Assembly (NCBI RefSeq): GCF_009295635.1
Contig: NZ_WHIW01000012.1
Span: 19,000-82,999 of the forward strand
Length of the DNA stretch: 64,000 nucleotides
Reading direction: 5' to 3'
DNA from: Alkalilimnicola sp. S0819
GTDB taxonomy: Bacteria > Pseudomonadota > Gammaproteobacteria > Nitrococcales > WHIW01
The position numbers were made by a program, and so were the translations under genes. This document shows, piece by piece, positions 35,895 to 44,743 of this stretch (position 1 is its first letter; every line of letters begins with the position of its first letter). Below the pieces are notes generated by a model. It did not search any database and was not told the DNA's origin. It worked only from the letters and a program-made list of their open reading frames with translations.

Positions 35895-37160
35895 ATGGAC
35901 GGGCTGGAGCCGCTGCTGGAGTGGATACGTCAGCACCCGCACTGGGCGGGTTTCGCGCTTTTCCTGATCGCTCTGACCGAATCCCTGGCGGCGGTGGGCC
36001 TGTTCGTACCCGGTGCGGCGCTGATGTTCGGCGCGGGCACCTTGATCGCCGGCGGTCATATGAGCCTGGGCAGCAGCATTGCCTGGGCCATCGCCGGCGC
36101 GGTGCTGGGGGACAGCCTCAGTTACTGGCTGGGTAGCCACTATGGTGCAAGGCTTGCCGGACGCTGGCCATTCTCCCGATACCCGCGCCTGCTGGTCCGC
36201 AGCGAGCGTTTCTTCGAGCGCCATGGCGGCAAGAGCGTTCTGCTCGGCCGCTTCGTCGGCCCCATACGCCCGGTGATCCCGGCGGTGGCGGGGATGGCGG
36301 GGATGCCCCGGGGGCGTTTTCTGCTGGTGAATGTGCTCTCGGCGCTGGTCTGGGCGCCGGCCTATCTGCTGCCCGGTGCCGTGTTCGCGGCCTCTCTCTC
36401 CTTGGCGGCCGAAGTGGCCGCCCGGCTACTGGCGCTGCTGGCCGCCGCGGCGCTGGCCGGCTGGCTGGGAGTGTTGGCCTTCAGCGCGTTGCACAGCGGG
36501 CTGCGCCGCACCGCGCTGGCCCGCTATCTGGGCCAGCGGCGCGGTTTGTGGCTGGGCCTGGCGGCGGTGCTGATCTGCGTGCCCCTGCTGACCCTGGCGG
36601 CCTATACCTGGCAGCTGCGTCAGCCCCTGCCGCCCCGCCTGCTGACCCCGGCCGAGTGGGCCGGGCAGGTCTTGCCCTCATTGCCCGAAAGGCGGCTCGC
36701 CCTGGTCGATGAAAAAGACCGTTTCGCTTTCTACTGGGCGGCGGAGGAGCAGCGCCTGGCGGCGCGATTGGTGGCAGCCGGCTGGCTGCCGGGGCGCAAG
36801 TTCGACCTGCATGGCATGCTGCGCTGGCTCAGCCCGAACCCCCAGCCCGAGGTGTTGCCACCGCTGCCGCGCTGGCATCGAGCTCAGTTGCCCCGGCACG
36901 TGTTCGTGCGCCCGGTGGCCGGTATGGAGCACCAGCGGTGGGTGATGGAGCTGTGGCGCAGCCCGGTCCGAGTGGATGGTCTGGGGCCCGTGTGGCAGGG
37001 GCGGCTGGTGCGCGAGCATCTGCGCCCCGGTTGGCCCTTGAGCTGGCAGGAGGCTGATACCGTTGAGCCTTGGCCCTTGCTGGAGAACGTGAAAGGGCTG
37101 CGCCTAGGGGATGAGCAGCCGATTCCCCGCCTCTGGTTCGCGCCGCCGCCCTCTCTGTAG
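35895..37160 (+). CDS. DedA/SNARE-associated membrane protein with LssY C-terminal domain
   Basis: The 421-residue protein begins with a DedA domain (about 10-175) having GAALMFGAGTLIAGG and the signature FSRYPRLLVRSERFFERHGGKSVLLGRF-type region with GRFVGPIRPVIPAVAGMA. Additional membrane helices continue to about 245. The soluble C-terminus (about 275-410) matches LssY-type domains (LVAAGWLPGRKFDLHGM). Related proteins often carry a PAP2 phosphatase between these parts; none is visible here. A role in membrane lipid transport or undecaprenyl phosphate recycling is inferred from the family. Confidence 0.8.
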   Translation: MDGLEPLLEWIRQHPHWAGFALFLIALTESLAAVGLFVPGAALMFGAGTLIAGGHMSLGSSIAWAIAGAVLGDSLSYWLGSHYGARLAGRWPFSRYPRLLVRSERFFERHGGKSVLLGRFVGPIRPVIPAVAGMAGMPRGRFLLVNVLSALVWAPAYLLPGAVFAASLSLAAEVAARLLALLAAAALAGWLGVLAFSALHSGLRRTALARYLGQRRGLWLGLAAVLICVPLLTLAAYTWQLRQPLPPRLLTPAEWAGQVLPSLPERRLALVDEKDRFAFYWAAEEQRLAARLVAAGWLPGRKFDLHGMLRWLSPNPQPEVLPPLPRWHRAQLPRHVFVRPVAGMEHQRWVMELWRSPVRVDGLGPVWQGRLVREHLRPGWPLSWQEADTVEPWPLLENVKGLRLGDEQPIPRLWFAPPPSL

Positions 37161-37210
37161 GCGCGGCGTGGGGCGATGATTCTCGCTAGCCACGGGCCTT
37201 GGAAAAGCAT

Positions 37211-37234
37211 GCGCGGCCATAGGCCGCTCCGGCC
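37211..37234. repeat. REP-like fragment after DedA gene
   Basis: GCGCGGCCATAGGCCGCTCC is a shortened palindrome with the GGCCGCTCC core of the REP family. It lies between the convergent DedA and Lon-N genes. Confidence 0.4.
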
Positions 37235-37248
37235 TGGGGAGGGGGCTG

Positions 37249-37833
37249 TCAGGTGTCGTTGGTGGAGGGTACCCGTCCCTGAGTGAGGCTGGCCAGCAGC
37301 GCCACCGGGTCATCGAGCGCAAGCAGGGCTTGCTTGTCTTCCAGACGCAAGGGCAGGACTTCCGCCAGGCGGCAACCCACCCAGTAGGCATCGTTGAAAC
37401 GGAGCGGCTCGGATTCCGGCAGGCAGCCGGATTGAGCAAGGATGCGCTCCAGCCGCGCCGCCAGCGCGCTGTACTCGTCCGGCAGGGCAAGCTCGGGCGC
37501 TTCCGGGAGCCATTCGATGTCCCCCATCTGCAGCTCCAGGGCGCCCACATGGACATCGTATATGCGAAAACGCCGCTCGCCGCGCACGGTGATGCCCAGC
37601 AGCCCATTGGGCGCGCGCTCCCAGTCGATGATGCGGGCGCTGGTGCCCAGGGCATAGGGCAGGGCGGCGGGGCCGACCTCCAGGCCGCGCTCGATCAGGC
37701 ACACGCCGAAGGGGGCGTCGTTGCGCAGGCAATCGCGCACCAGGTCCAGATATCGGGGTTCGAACACCCGCAGGCGCAGCAGGCCGCCCGGGAAGAGCAC
37801 GGTGTGCAAAGGGAAAAGCGGGAGTTGTTCCAT
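37249..37833 (-). CDS. Lon N-terminal (substrate-binding) domain protein
   Basis: This 194-residue protein consists only of the Lon N-terminal/PUA-like domain, starting MEQLPLFPLHTVLFPGGLLRLRVFEPRYL. No ATPase or protease domain is attached, which is normal for this stand-alone COG2802 family. Function is unknown. It probably binds misfolded protein or peptide segments as the Lon N-domain does. It lies alone between convergent DedA and upstream mpl. Confidence 0.85.
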   Translation of the reverse strand: MEQLPLFPLHTVLFPGGLLRLRVFEPRYLDLVRDCLRNDAPFGVCLIERGLEVGPAALPYALGTSARIIDWERAPNGLLGITVRGERRFRIYDVHVGALELQMGDIEWLPEAPELALPDEYSALAARLERILAQSGCLPESEPLRFNDAYWVGCRLAEVLPLRLEDKQALLALDDPVALLASLTQGRVPSTNDT

Positions 37834-38047
37834 GCCTGAACGGAATTCCTTGTTGTCACGGTGCCCGGCCTCCGGCCGTGCAGAGTCGCCGCGCGTAGCG
37901 TCGCTGGCCTTCTCCTAGATGGGGCGGGCGCGGGCCCGCTCCAAGGGCGCGTGCCTGCCTGTCCGCAGCTTGGCGCAGCGCCGGGCGGTCTGCAACTCGG
38001 TACAGGTCGGCGGTTCAGGCTCTGCCGGAGCGAAGGGTGAGCCGGGT

Positions 38048-39415
38048 TCAATGTCCGTCGCTGGCCAGGCCGTCCAGCAGCTTGCTGTGGATGCCGCCAA
38101 AGCCGCCGTTGCTCATCACCAGAATCTGATCGCCCGGGCGTGCCTCGGCCAGCACGGCGGCCACCAGTTCATCGATGCTCTCGGCGGAGCGGGCCCGCTC
38201 ACTCAGCGGGGCGAGGGCCTCCTCCACCCGCCAGGCCAGGCCCGGACTCTGCAACACGAAGCTCAGATCCGCCCCGCGCAGCGCGGGGGCGAGCTGGTGT
38301 CGGTGCTTGCCCAGGCGCATGGTGTTGGAGCGGGGCTCGGTGACCGCCAGTATCCGTCCCTCGCCGGTTTGGGCGCGCAGTGCCTCCAGCGTTGCGGCGA
38401 TGGCCGTGGGGTGGTGGGCGAAGTCGTCGATCACCCGTACGCCGCCCGCCTCGCCGCGCAGTTCCAGTCGGCGTTTGATGCCGCGGAAGTCCGCCAGCGC
38501 CTGGGCGGACTGCGCCAGTGGCACGCCCACGTGGCGCGCGGCGAGCATGGCCCCGAGGGCGTTGCGGGCATTGTGCTCGCCACCCAGCGCCCAGCGGGCG
38601 CTCTGGGGGGCTGCGTTCTCACCCAGCAGGGTGAATTCCCGCTGATCGGCACTCAGCCCCGCCAGCCGCCAGTCGTTGTCGGTGCCAGAGCCGAAGCGTT
38701 CCACCGGTGTCCAGCACCCCATGGCCAGCATCTCGGCCACCGCCGGCTGGTCGCCGTTGACGATCAGTCGGCCGCCGCCCGGCACGGTGCGCACCAGGTG
38801 ATGGAACTGGCGCTGAATGGCGGCGAGGTCCGGGAAGATGTCCGCGTGGTCGAACTCCAGGTTGTTCACCAGCAGGGTGCGCGGGCCGAAGTGCACGAAT
38901 TTGGAGCGTTTGTCGAAGAACGCGCTGTCGTATTCGTCGGCCTCGATGACGAAGAAATCGGTCTCGCCCAGCCGGGCGGAGAGGCCGAAGTTCGCCGGGA
39001 CGCCACCGATGAGAAAGCCCGGCGCCAGCCCCGCGGCCTCCAGCAGCCAAGCGAGAACGCTGGCGGTGGTGGTCTTGCCGTGGGTGCCGCTGACCGCCAA
39101 TACCCATTTATCGCGCAGGATGTTTTCGGCCAGCCACTGGGGGCCGGAGCGGTAGGGCAGACCGCGTTCCAGCACCGCCTCCACCGCCGGGTTGCCGCGG
39201 GAGAGTGCATTACCGATCACCACGCAGTCGGGGGCGGGTTCCAGTTGCCCGGGGTCGTAGCCTTGGTGAATCCGGATGCCGTGCGCGGCGAGCATATCGC
39301 TCATGGGCGGGTAGACGTTGACGTCGCTGCCGCTGACGGTGTGGCCCGCCTCGCGGGCCAGCAGCGCGATGCCGCCCATGAAGGTGCCGCAGATCCCGAG
39401 TATATGTATATGCAT
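38048..39415 (-). CDS. mpl: UDP-MurNAc:L-Ala-gamma-D-Glu-meso-DAP ligase
   Basis: Mpl recycles the murein tripeptide by ligating it to UDP-N-acetylmuramate. The 455-residue Mur ligase has the opening MHIHILGICGTFMGGIALLA, the ATP loop SGTHGKTTTASVLAW, and the DDFAHHPTAI and RSNTMRLG motifs characteristic of Mpl. ATG 39415 aligns with E. coli Mpl; a GTG at 39424 would overlap the previous stop. It is downstream of a small membrane protein with a 5-bp gap. Confidence 0.95.
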   Translation of the reverse strand: MHIHILGICGTFMGGIALLAREAGHTVSGSDVNVYPPMSDMLAAHGIRIHQGYDPGQLEPAPDCVVIGNALSRGNPAVEAVLERGLPYRSGPQWLAENILRDKWVLAVSGTHGKTTTASVLAWLLEAAGLAPGFLIGGVPANFGLSARLGETDFFVIEADEYDSAFFDKRSKFVHFGPRTLLVNNLEFDHADIFPDLAAIQRQFHHLVRTVPGGGRLIVNGDQPAVAEMLAMGCWTPVERFGSGTDNDWRLAGLSADQREFTLLGENAAPQSARWALGGEHNARNALGAMLAARHVGVPLAQSAQALADFRGIKRRLELRGEAGGVRVIDDFAHHPTAIAATLEALRAQTGEGRILAVTEPRSNTMRLGKHRHQLAPALRGADLSFVLQSPGLAWRVEEALAPLSERARSAESIDELVAAVLAEARPGDQILVMSNGGFGGIHSKLLDGLASDGH

Positions 39416-39420
39416 GGGGC

Positions 39421-39897
39421 TCACAGGAAGATCAGGCTGTTGATGAAGAAGTAGGCCAAGGCCACCGCCCAGGCCGCGGGGCGGTGAAAATCCAGGGCGT
39501 TGCGGAAGATGTGCGCGCTCACCGCCAGGTACCAGCCGAGGATCCCCAGCAGGATCCAGGCGCCGGCGCCCTGGGCCCCGGCGATATTCAGGGGCAGTGC
39601 GGCTATGCTCAGAATCAGATCGGCGCCGAACAGGGCGGTGGCCGTCTGCACGAAGCGCGGCAGGCGGTCACGCAGGTACAGGGCCAGCAGGACGAAGCCC
39701 AGTGCCAGACCGGTGCCCAGGGTGAGGATCAGCAGCGCGGCGCTCGCGTCCACGACGCCGCGCAGGGTGATGTAACCCACGAGCAGGTTCAGCGCCACGG
39801 TGCGCAGCAGCAAGGACCTTTCGGGGGGCATGTCCTGCGGCCCGAGGCGGAACAGGCACAAATGCAGAAAGGCTCGAAGCAACTGAACGGTATTCAC
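39421..39897 (-). CDS. Small four-helix membrane protein, unknown
   Basis: The 158-residue product has four or five hydrophobic helices and begins VNTVQLLRAFLHLCLFRLGPQDMP from GTG 39897. I do not recognise a catalytic motif. Similar YIP1-like proteins occur next to mpl in related bacteria, so conservation of order is plausible but unverified. A longer upstream frame exists but overlaps the divergent cfa gene extensively and is rejected. GGACGA is the only weak ribosome binding site. Confidence 0.6.
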   Translation of the reverse strand: MNTVQLLRAFLHLCLFRLGPQDMPPERSLLLRTVALNLLVGYITLRGVVDASAALLILTLGTGLALGFVLLALYLRDRLPRFVQTATALFGADLILSIAALPLNIAGAQGAGAWILLGILGWYLAVSAHIFRNALDFHRPAAWAVALAYFFINSLIFL

Positions 39898-39957
39898 GCG
39901 GCGATCGTCCGGTGCCTGAAAAGAGAGAGGAAGAGGGCATAGTAAAGGAGGAGCAGC

Positions 39958-41175
39958 ATGGTAGTCGAAAAGCGCCTGGAAGAGGGCATGCGGGTCGGCA
40001 GTTTGCGGGTGCTTTGGCCAAATGGCCGTGCCCGAACCTTCGGGGAGGGCGCGCCACGGGCGGAGTGGGTGCTTCATCGCCCTGAAGCCTTGAAGCGCGT
40101 CGCCGCCGACCCACACTTCATGCTCGGCCAAACCTATATGGACGGCGATTGGAGCGCGGGGGAGGGGGGCTTGCCCGCCTTGCTGGAAGTACTGATGCGC
40201 AATCTGGGTCGGCCGCCGGGGCGCTCCGGCTGGCGCAAGGGGCTGAGCATGCTGTTGAAGCCCCTGCAGCAGTGGAACCGGGCCGCGGCATCCCGGCGCA
40301 ATGTGTCGCACCACTACGATCTGGACGAATCACTGTTCCGGCGCTTTCTCGATGAAGACATGCAGTACTCCTGCGCCTATTTCGCCCGCCCCGAGATGAG
40401 CCTGGAGGCCGCGCAACGGGCCAAGGTGGAGCATATCCGCCGCAAGTTGCTGCTGGAGCCCGGTCAGCGGGTGCTGGACATCGGTTGCGGTTGGGGCGGC
40501 CTGGCCATTTACCTCGCCGAACAGGGCGGGGCGCGGGTGACGGGGCTGACGCTTTCGAAGGAGCAGGCCCGGGTAGCCCGGCAGCGGGTGCGGGAGCGGG
40601 GGCTGGAGGGGCAGGTGGAGATTCTGCTCGAAGACTACCGCGAGCACGATGCCCGCTACGACCGGGTGGTCAGCGTGGGCATGTTCGAGCACGTGGGCGT
40701 GCCCTATTACGACACCTACTTCAGCGCGGTGCGCGAGCGCTTGACCGAGGAGGGTATCGCCCTGATTCATACCATCGGCCGCAGCTCTCCGCCGGGTCTG
40801 ACCAATGCCTGGATACGGCGCTATATCTTCCCGGGCGGTTACATCCCGGCCATGTCCGAAATGGCGGCCGCGGTAGAGCGCAGCGGGCTGGTGACCGCGG
40901 ATGTGGAAGTGCTGCGTCTGCATTACGCGCGCACCCTGGCGCAATGGCTGGAGCGTTTCGGGCGGGTGCGGGAGCAGGTGGCCGCCGAGAAGGATGAGCG
41001 CTTTTGCCGGATGTGGGAGTTCTACCTGGCGGCCTGTGAAGCGAGTTTCCGCTTTGCGGATCTGGTGGTGTTCCATTTCCAGCTGAGTCGGGCGCTGGCG
41101 GCGGTGCCGGTGACGCGGGATTATCTGTACGAAGAGCCAGCGCCGGAGGCGGGGAGGGCGCGGGTGGCGGGGTAG
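39958..41175 (+). CDS. cfa: Cyclopropane-fatty-acyl-phospholipid synthase
   Basis: This SAM-dependent enzyme converts unsaturated acyl chains of membrane phospholipids to cyclopropanes. The 405-residue protein has the N-terminal lipid-binding region with YMDGDWSA, SHHYDLDESLFRRFLDEDMQ, the SAM motif VLDIGCGWGGLAIYLAEQ and VGMFEHVG at the bicarbonate site. It begins 60 bp from the divergent membrane gene and stands alone. Cfa usually supports acid and stationary-phase survival. Related CFA-family methyltransferases remain a minor alternative. Confidence 0.9.
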   Translation: MVVEKRLEEGMRVGSLRVLWPNGRARTFGEGAPRAEWVLHRPEALKRVAADPHFMLGQTYMDGDWSAGEGGLPALLEVLMRNLGRPPGRSGWRKGLSMLLKPLQQWNRAAASRRNVSHHYDLDESLFRRFLDEDMQYSCAYFARPEMSLEAAQRAKVEHIRRKLLLEPGQRVLDIGCGWGGLAIYLAEQGGARVTGLTLSKEQARVARQRVRERGLEGQVEILLEDYREHDARYDRVVSVGMFEHVGVPYYDTYFSAVRERLTEEGIALIHTIGRSSPPGLTNAWIRRYIFPGGYIPAMSEMAAAVERSGLVTADVEVLRLHYARTLAQWLERFGRVREQVAAEKDERFCRMWEFYLAACEASFRFADLVVFHFQLSRALAAVPVTRDYLYEEPAPEAGRARVAG

Positions 41176-41346
41176 CGGGTCGGGGGTGTCCTCGATGCCG
41201 CTGCGCGGCACCGTGGCGCCGTCGGGTCCTCGCGCCCTCGCGCCCGGCCAGAGGGCCCAGGGAATTGCGCCGTGCCTGCTTAGCGCCTCCGCGCGCTTTC
41301 CGTTATCCTTGCCGCGCCCCGGTAAACTCATATCTAAGGAGACCCC

Positions 41347-42612
41347 ATGGCCGAGCCGAAGAATGCCTTCTACGCCCAATCCGGCGGTGTCACTGCCGTG
41401 ATCAACGCTTCCGCCTGCGGGGTGCTGGAAACGGCACGGCGGCATCCGCGGCACATCGGCAAGGTCTACGCGGGGCGTAACGGCATCATCGGCGCGCTGC
41501 GTGAGGACCTGATCGACACCGGTCTGGAGAGCGAAGAGGCCATCGCCTCGCTGCGCTACACGCCCGCCGGCGCCTTCGGTTCCTGTCGCTACAAGCTGAA
41601 GGGGCTGGACGCCAACCGCACCGAATACGAGCGGCTGATCGAGGTCTTCGAGGCCCACAACATCGGCTACTTCTTCTACAACGGCGGCGGCGACTCCGCC
41701 GACACCTGCCTGAAGATCGCCCAGCTCGGCGAAACCATGGGGTATCCCATTCAGGCCATCCACGTGCCCAAGACCGTGGACAACGATCTGCCGGTCACCG
41801 ATTGCTCACCGGGCTTCGGCTCGGTGGCCAAGTACGTGGCGGTGTCCACCCGGGAGGCCGGGCTGGACGTGGCCTCCATGTGCGAGACTTCCACCAAGGT
41901 GTTCGTGCTGGAGGTGATGGGGCGGCACGCGGGCTGGATCGCCGCGGCCGCGGGCCTGGCCTGCGAGCAGGCCGGTGATCCGCCGCACATCATTCTGCTG
42001 CCTGAAGTGCCCTTCGAGCAGCAGCGTTTCTTCGAGCGGGTGCGCGAGTGCGTCGGGCAGCACGGCTACTGCGTCGTGGTGGTTTCCGAGGGGCTGCGCA
42101 ACCCGGACGGCTGCTTCGTCTCCGAGGTGGGCGGGCTGGATGCCTTCGGTCATCACCAGCTGGGCGGCGTCGCACCGGCCATCGCCCAGATGATCAAGGC
42201 CGAGCTGGGCTACAAGTTCCACTACGCCGTGGCCGACTATCTGCAGCGTGCCGCCCGGCACATCGCCTCCGCCACCGACGTGGAGCAGGCCTATGCGGTG
42301 GGCAAGGCGGCGGTGGAGATGGCGCTGGAGGGGCGCAGCGGCATCATGCCCACCATCGAACGGTTGTCCGATGAGCCCTACCGCTGGGGTGTGGGTGTCG
42401 CCGATCTGGCCGAGGTGGCGAATGTGGAGAAGAAAATGCCCGCCGAGTTCATCAGCGAGGACGGTTTCCACATCACCGAGGCTGCCCGGCGCTACTTCCT
42501 GCCGCTGATCCAGGGAGAGGACTACCCCCCTTATCGCGATGGCCTGCCCGCCTACGGCCGGCTGCGTTGCGTGCCGGTGGAGAAGAAGCTGCCGGACTTC
42601 GAGCTGCGCTGA
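41347..42612 (+). CDS. pfp: Pyrophosphate-dependent 6-phosphofructokinase
   Basis: The enzyme uses pyrophosphate to phosphorylate fructose 6-phosphate reversibly. In the 421-residue protein the nucleotide-site loop reads GGGDSADT, with Asp where ATP-dependent enzymes have Gly. The catalytic loop reads PKTVDND, with Lys where ATP enzymes have Gly. Both substitutions are the known markers for PPi use. MGRHAGW and the F6P residues are also present. AAGGAG lies 7 nt before the ATG. It is followed 106 bp later by ppa, which competes for PPi. Confidence 0.93.
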   Translation: MAEPKNAFYAQSGGVTAVINASACGVLETARRHPRHIGKVYAGRNGIIGALREDLIDTGLESEEAIASLRYTPAGAFGSCRYKLKGLDANRTEYERLIEVFEAHNIGYFFYNGGGDSADTCLKIAQLGETMGYPIQAIHVPKTVDNDLPVTDCSPGFGSVAKYVAVSTREAGLDVASMCETSTKVFVLEVMGRHAGWIAAAAGLACEQAGDPPHIILLPEVPFEQQRFFERVRECVGQHGYCVVVVSEGLRNPDGCFVSEVGGLDAFGHHQLGGVAPAIAQMIKAELGYKFHYAVADYLQRAARHIASATDVEQAYAVGKAAVEMALEGRSGIMPTIERLSDEPYRWGVGVADLAEVANVEKKMPAEFISEDGFHITEAARRYFLPLIQGEDYPPYRDGLPAYGRLRCVPVEKKLPDFELR

Positions 42613-42641
42613 TCAGTGTCTCCTTGAGGGACGAATTACTT

Positions 42642-42647
42642 TATAAT
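42642..42647 (+). promoter_or_regulatory. Perfect -10 box (TATAAT) upstream of ppa
   Basis: A consensus TATAAT lies 72 bp before the ppa start in an AT-rich patch. No convincing -35 element is present at 16-18 nt, so only the -10 is annotated. Confidence 0.35.
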
Positions 42648-42718
42648 CCGAACGCTTGCGCTCGCCACCCTGGCCGGGCGCGGTTGTTTTCCAATAAGCC
42701 AAGCATGCAGAGGTGACC

Positions 42719-43267
42719 ATGAGCCTGGACCGCGTAACGCCCGGGAAGTCCGTTCCCGACGACATCAACGTCATCATCGAGATCCCGACCCGCGGCGAGC
42801 CGGTCAAGTACGAAGTGGACAAGGACACCGGCGCGATGAGCGTGGACCGCTTCATGTCCACGGCCATGCACTACCCCTGCAACTACGGCTACGTGCCCCA
42901 CACCCTGTGCGGCGACGGCGATCCGGCCGACGTGCTGGTGCTCACCCCGGTGCCGGTGGTTACCGGTTCCGTGATCCGCTGCCGCCCCATCGGTGTGCTG
43001 GAAATGACGGATGAATCCGGTAGTGATGCCAAGATCCTGGCCGTGCCGGTAGACAAGCTCACCCCCATGTACAAGGATGTGAGGGAAGCAAGCGATGTGC
43101 CGCAGGTGGTGCTGGACAGCATTTCCCACTTCTTCGAGCACTACAAGGATCTGGAGCCTGGCAAATGGGTGAAGGTCGAGGGCTGGAAGGACGCGGAAGC
43201 GGCCCGCAAGGAAATTCTGGACGCGGTTGAGCGTTACAACAGCACCGCCGAGAAGCCGAATTTCTGA
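42719..43267 (+). CDS. ppa: Inorganic pyrophosphatase (family I)
   Basis: Ppa hydrolyses pyrophosphate to phosphate in the cytoplasm. The 182-residue protein has the metal-binding signature [10 protein letters not shown] and [21 protein letters not shown] and DESGSDAKI, giving the full family I active site. ATG 42719 follows GAGG by 5 nt. It ends at a strong hairpin. Beside a PPi-dependent PFK, a soluble pyrophosphatase implies controlled partitioning of PPi. Confidence 0.97.
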   Translation: MSLDRVTPGKSVPDDINVIIEIPTRGEPVKYEVDKDTGAMSVDRFMSTAMHYPCNYGYVPHTLCGDGDPADVLVLTPVPVVTGSVIRCRPIGVLEMTDESGSDAKILAVPVDKLTPMYKDVREASDVPQVVLDSISHFFEHYKDLEPGKWVKVEGWKDAEAARKEILDAVERYNSTAEKPNF

Positions 43268-43288
43268 GCCCGATCGGGGCCCGGAAGG

Positions 43289-43320
43289 AAGGCCTGTCAC
43301 GGTGTTCGTGACAGGCCTTT
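43289..43320 (+). terminator. Hairpin terminator of ppa
   Basis: A 12-bp stem (43289-43300 with 43308-43319) encloses a 7-nt loop, 21 bp after the ppa stop. Only three T follow, so efficiency is uncertain. Confidence 0.7.
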
Positions 43321-43466
43321 GACACCCGGCGCAAGCTGCCTATAATCCCCGGCACCTTGCGCCGCAGCAATCAGGCCGACACGGGATGTGTCAGGCTCTC
43401 TGCGACGAGTCTCGTACGGGTCGTCCGGGTAGGGTAGCCAGGGCACCCCAGTAGAGGTGGCGAGCG

Positions 43467-43793
43467 ATGGCACGGCTGATGACTGTGCAGCAGCTGGCAC
43501 GAGAGAACCGGGCCTATGCCGGCAGCGGTGGAGTGAGCCGGAACAACCGTGGATACGGTTTCCGGCCGGCCTTCATCGATACCGACACCGGCATTATCTA
43601 TCTTTCCTGCAACTGCGAAGGTTCCCCCGCGCCCTTTCATTGCCTGGACGGGCTGCCGGAGGAGTTGGTGCTGGAGCGCAATGCCCAGGGCCAGGTCACC
43701 GCGGCCAAGCCCAGTGTGGTGGCCGGCTTCGAGCGCGACGGTCGCTTCTACAGCCGCGAGCAGGCGGCCCGGTCCCTGGCCAGCCAGGACTGA
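43467..43793 (+). CDS. Conserved small protein of unknown function
   Basis: The 108-residue product has no signal peptide or membrane helix. It shows NRAYAGSGGVSRNNRGYGFR, a DTDTGIIYLSCN block and VLERNAQGQVTAAKPSVVAG. It contains two closely spaced Cys (CNCEG) and a third (FHCLDG), which might bind metal. I do not recognise the family. Its stop overlaps the prmA start (TGATG), so the pair is co-translated. The strong coupling supports it being a real gene. Confidence 0.65.
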   Translation: MARLMTVQQLARENRAYAGSGGVSRNNRGYGFRPAFIDTDTGIIYLSCNCEGSPAPFHCLDGLPEELVLERNAQGQVTAAKPSVVAGFERDGRFYSREQAARSLASQD

Positions 43794-44668
43794 TGCCTTT
43801 TCTGCAATGTGCCCTGGATCTTGAGGCCGCATCCGCCGAAGCGGTGGAGGCGGCCTGGCAAGAGCTGGGCGCCCTTTCCCTGACCCTCGCCGACCCGGGC
43901 GGCGACCCGGTGCTCGAGCCGGCCGTGGGCAGCACCCCCCTGTGGCAGCAACTGCGCCTGATCGGCCTGTTCGAGGCTGACCAGGACCCGTATGCCGTGT
44001 ATCGCGCCGCAAAGCAGGCTCTGGGGCGTGAGCCGTCCGGCTGGAGCGAGGAGCAGCTGGAGGACCAGCCTTGGGAGCGAGCCTGGATGGACAGCTTTCA
44101 CCCCATGCGCTTCGGGAAGCGGCTCTGGGTGGTACCCACCACCGTCGAGCCCCCGGAACCCGCGTCGGTGAACCTGCGCCTGGACCCGGGGCTCGCCTTC
44201 GGCACCGGCACCCACCCCACCACCGCCCTGTGCCTTGAGTGGCTGGACGGTCAGGAGCTCGGCGAGCAGGACGTGATCGATTACGGCTGCGGCTCCGGCA
44301 TACTCGCCGTGGCCGCCCTGCTGCTGGGCGCGCGTCGCTGCCTCGGCGTGGACAACGACCCCCAGGCCCTGATCGCCAGTCGGGAGAACGCCCAGCGCAA
44401 CGGCGTCGCGGGGGCGCTGGAACTGGCGCTCCCCGATGGGGCGCCGCCGCGCCAGGCGGATGTCGTGCTGGCCAATATCCTCGCCAATATCCTCATCGAG
44501 CTTGCCCCCGTCCTTGCCGGGCGCTGCCGCGCCGGCGGGCGCATCGCCCTGTCCGGCATCCTGCGTGAGCAGGCCGAGGAGGTGGCCCGCGCCTTCGCAC
44601 CCTGGTTCGAGCTGCAGCCCCCGGTGGCCCGGGAGGAGTGGGTGCTGATCAGCGGCCGGCGGCTATAG
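43793..44668 (+). CDS. prmA: Ribosomal protein L11 methyltransferase
   Basis: PrmA trimethylates ribosomal protein L11. The 291-residue protein has an N-terminal substrate-binding domain (1-~90) and a SAM domain with GLAFGTGTHPTTALCL, VIDYGCGSGILAVAALLLGA and VLANILANIL, the family hallmark. ATG 43793 overlaps the preceding stop and agrees with the family length; a longer frame upstream is shadow sequence of the small gene. It precedes the DUF3426-fis-purHD group as in relatives. Confidence 0.95.
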   Translation: MPFLQCALDLEAASAEAVEAAWQELGALSLTLADPGGDPVLEPAVGSTPLWQQLRLIGLFEADQDPYAVYRAAKQALGREPSGWSEEQLEDQPWERAWMDSFHPMRFGKRLWVVPTTVEPPEPASVNLRLDPGLAFGTGTHPTTALCLEWLDGQELGEQDVIDYGCGSGILAVAALLLGARRCLGVDNDPQALIASRENAQRNGVAGALELALPDGAPPRQADVVLANILANILIELAPVLAGRCRAGGRIALSGILREQAEEVARAFAPWFELQPPVAREEWVLISGRRL

Positions 44669-44743
44669 CCCGGCTTTACAGCCGGGTCGCGCCCCCCGAC
44701 AATGCCTGCAGAACAAGACCGAGATACGGGCCGAGCCACCACC

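Noticed and set aside
34662..36224. 520-codon open frame antisense to hemL and the DedA gene
   Set aside because: Spans two well-supported genes and shows no motif or ribosome binding site.
39421..40314. Longer version of the small membrane protein extending over the cfa start
   Set aside because: The extension overlaps cfa by more than 350 bp, lacks hydrophobic helices and a ribosome binding site; GTG 39897 fits the helix pattern.
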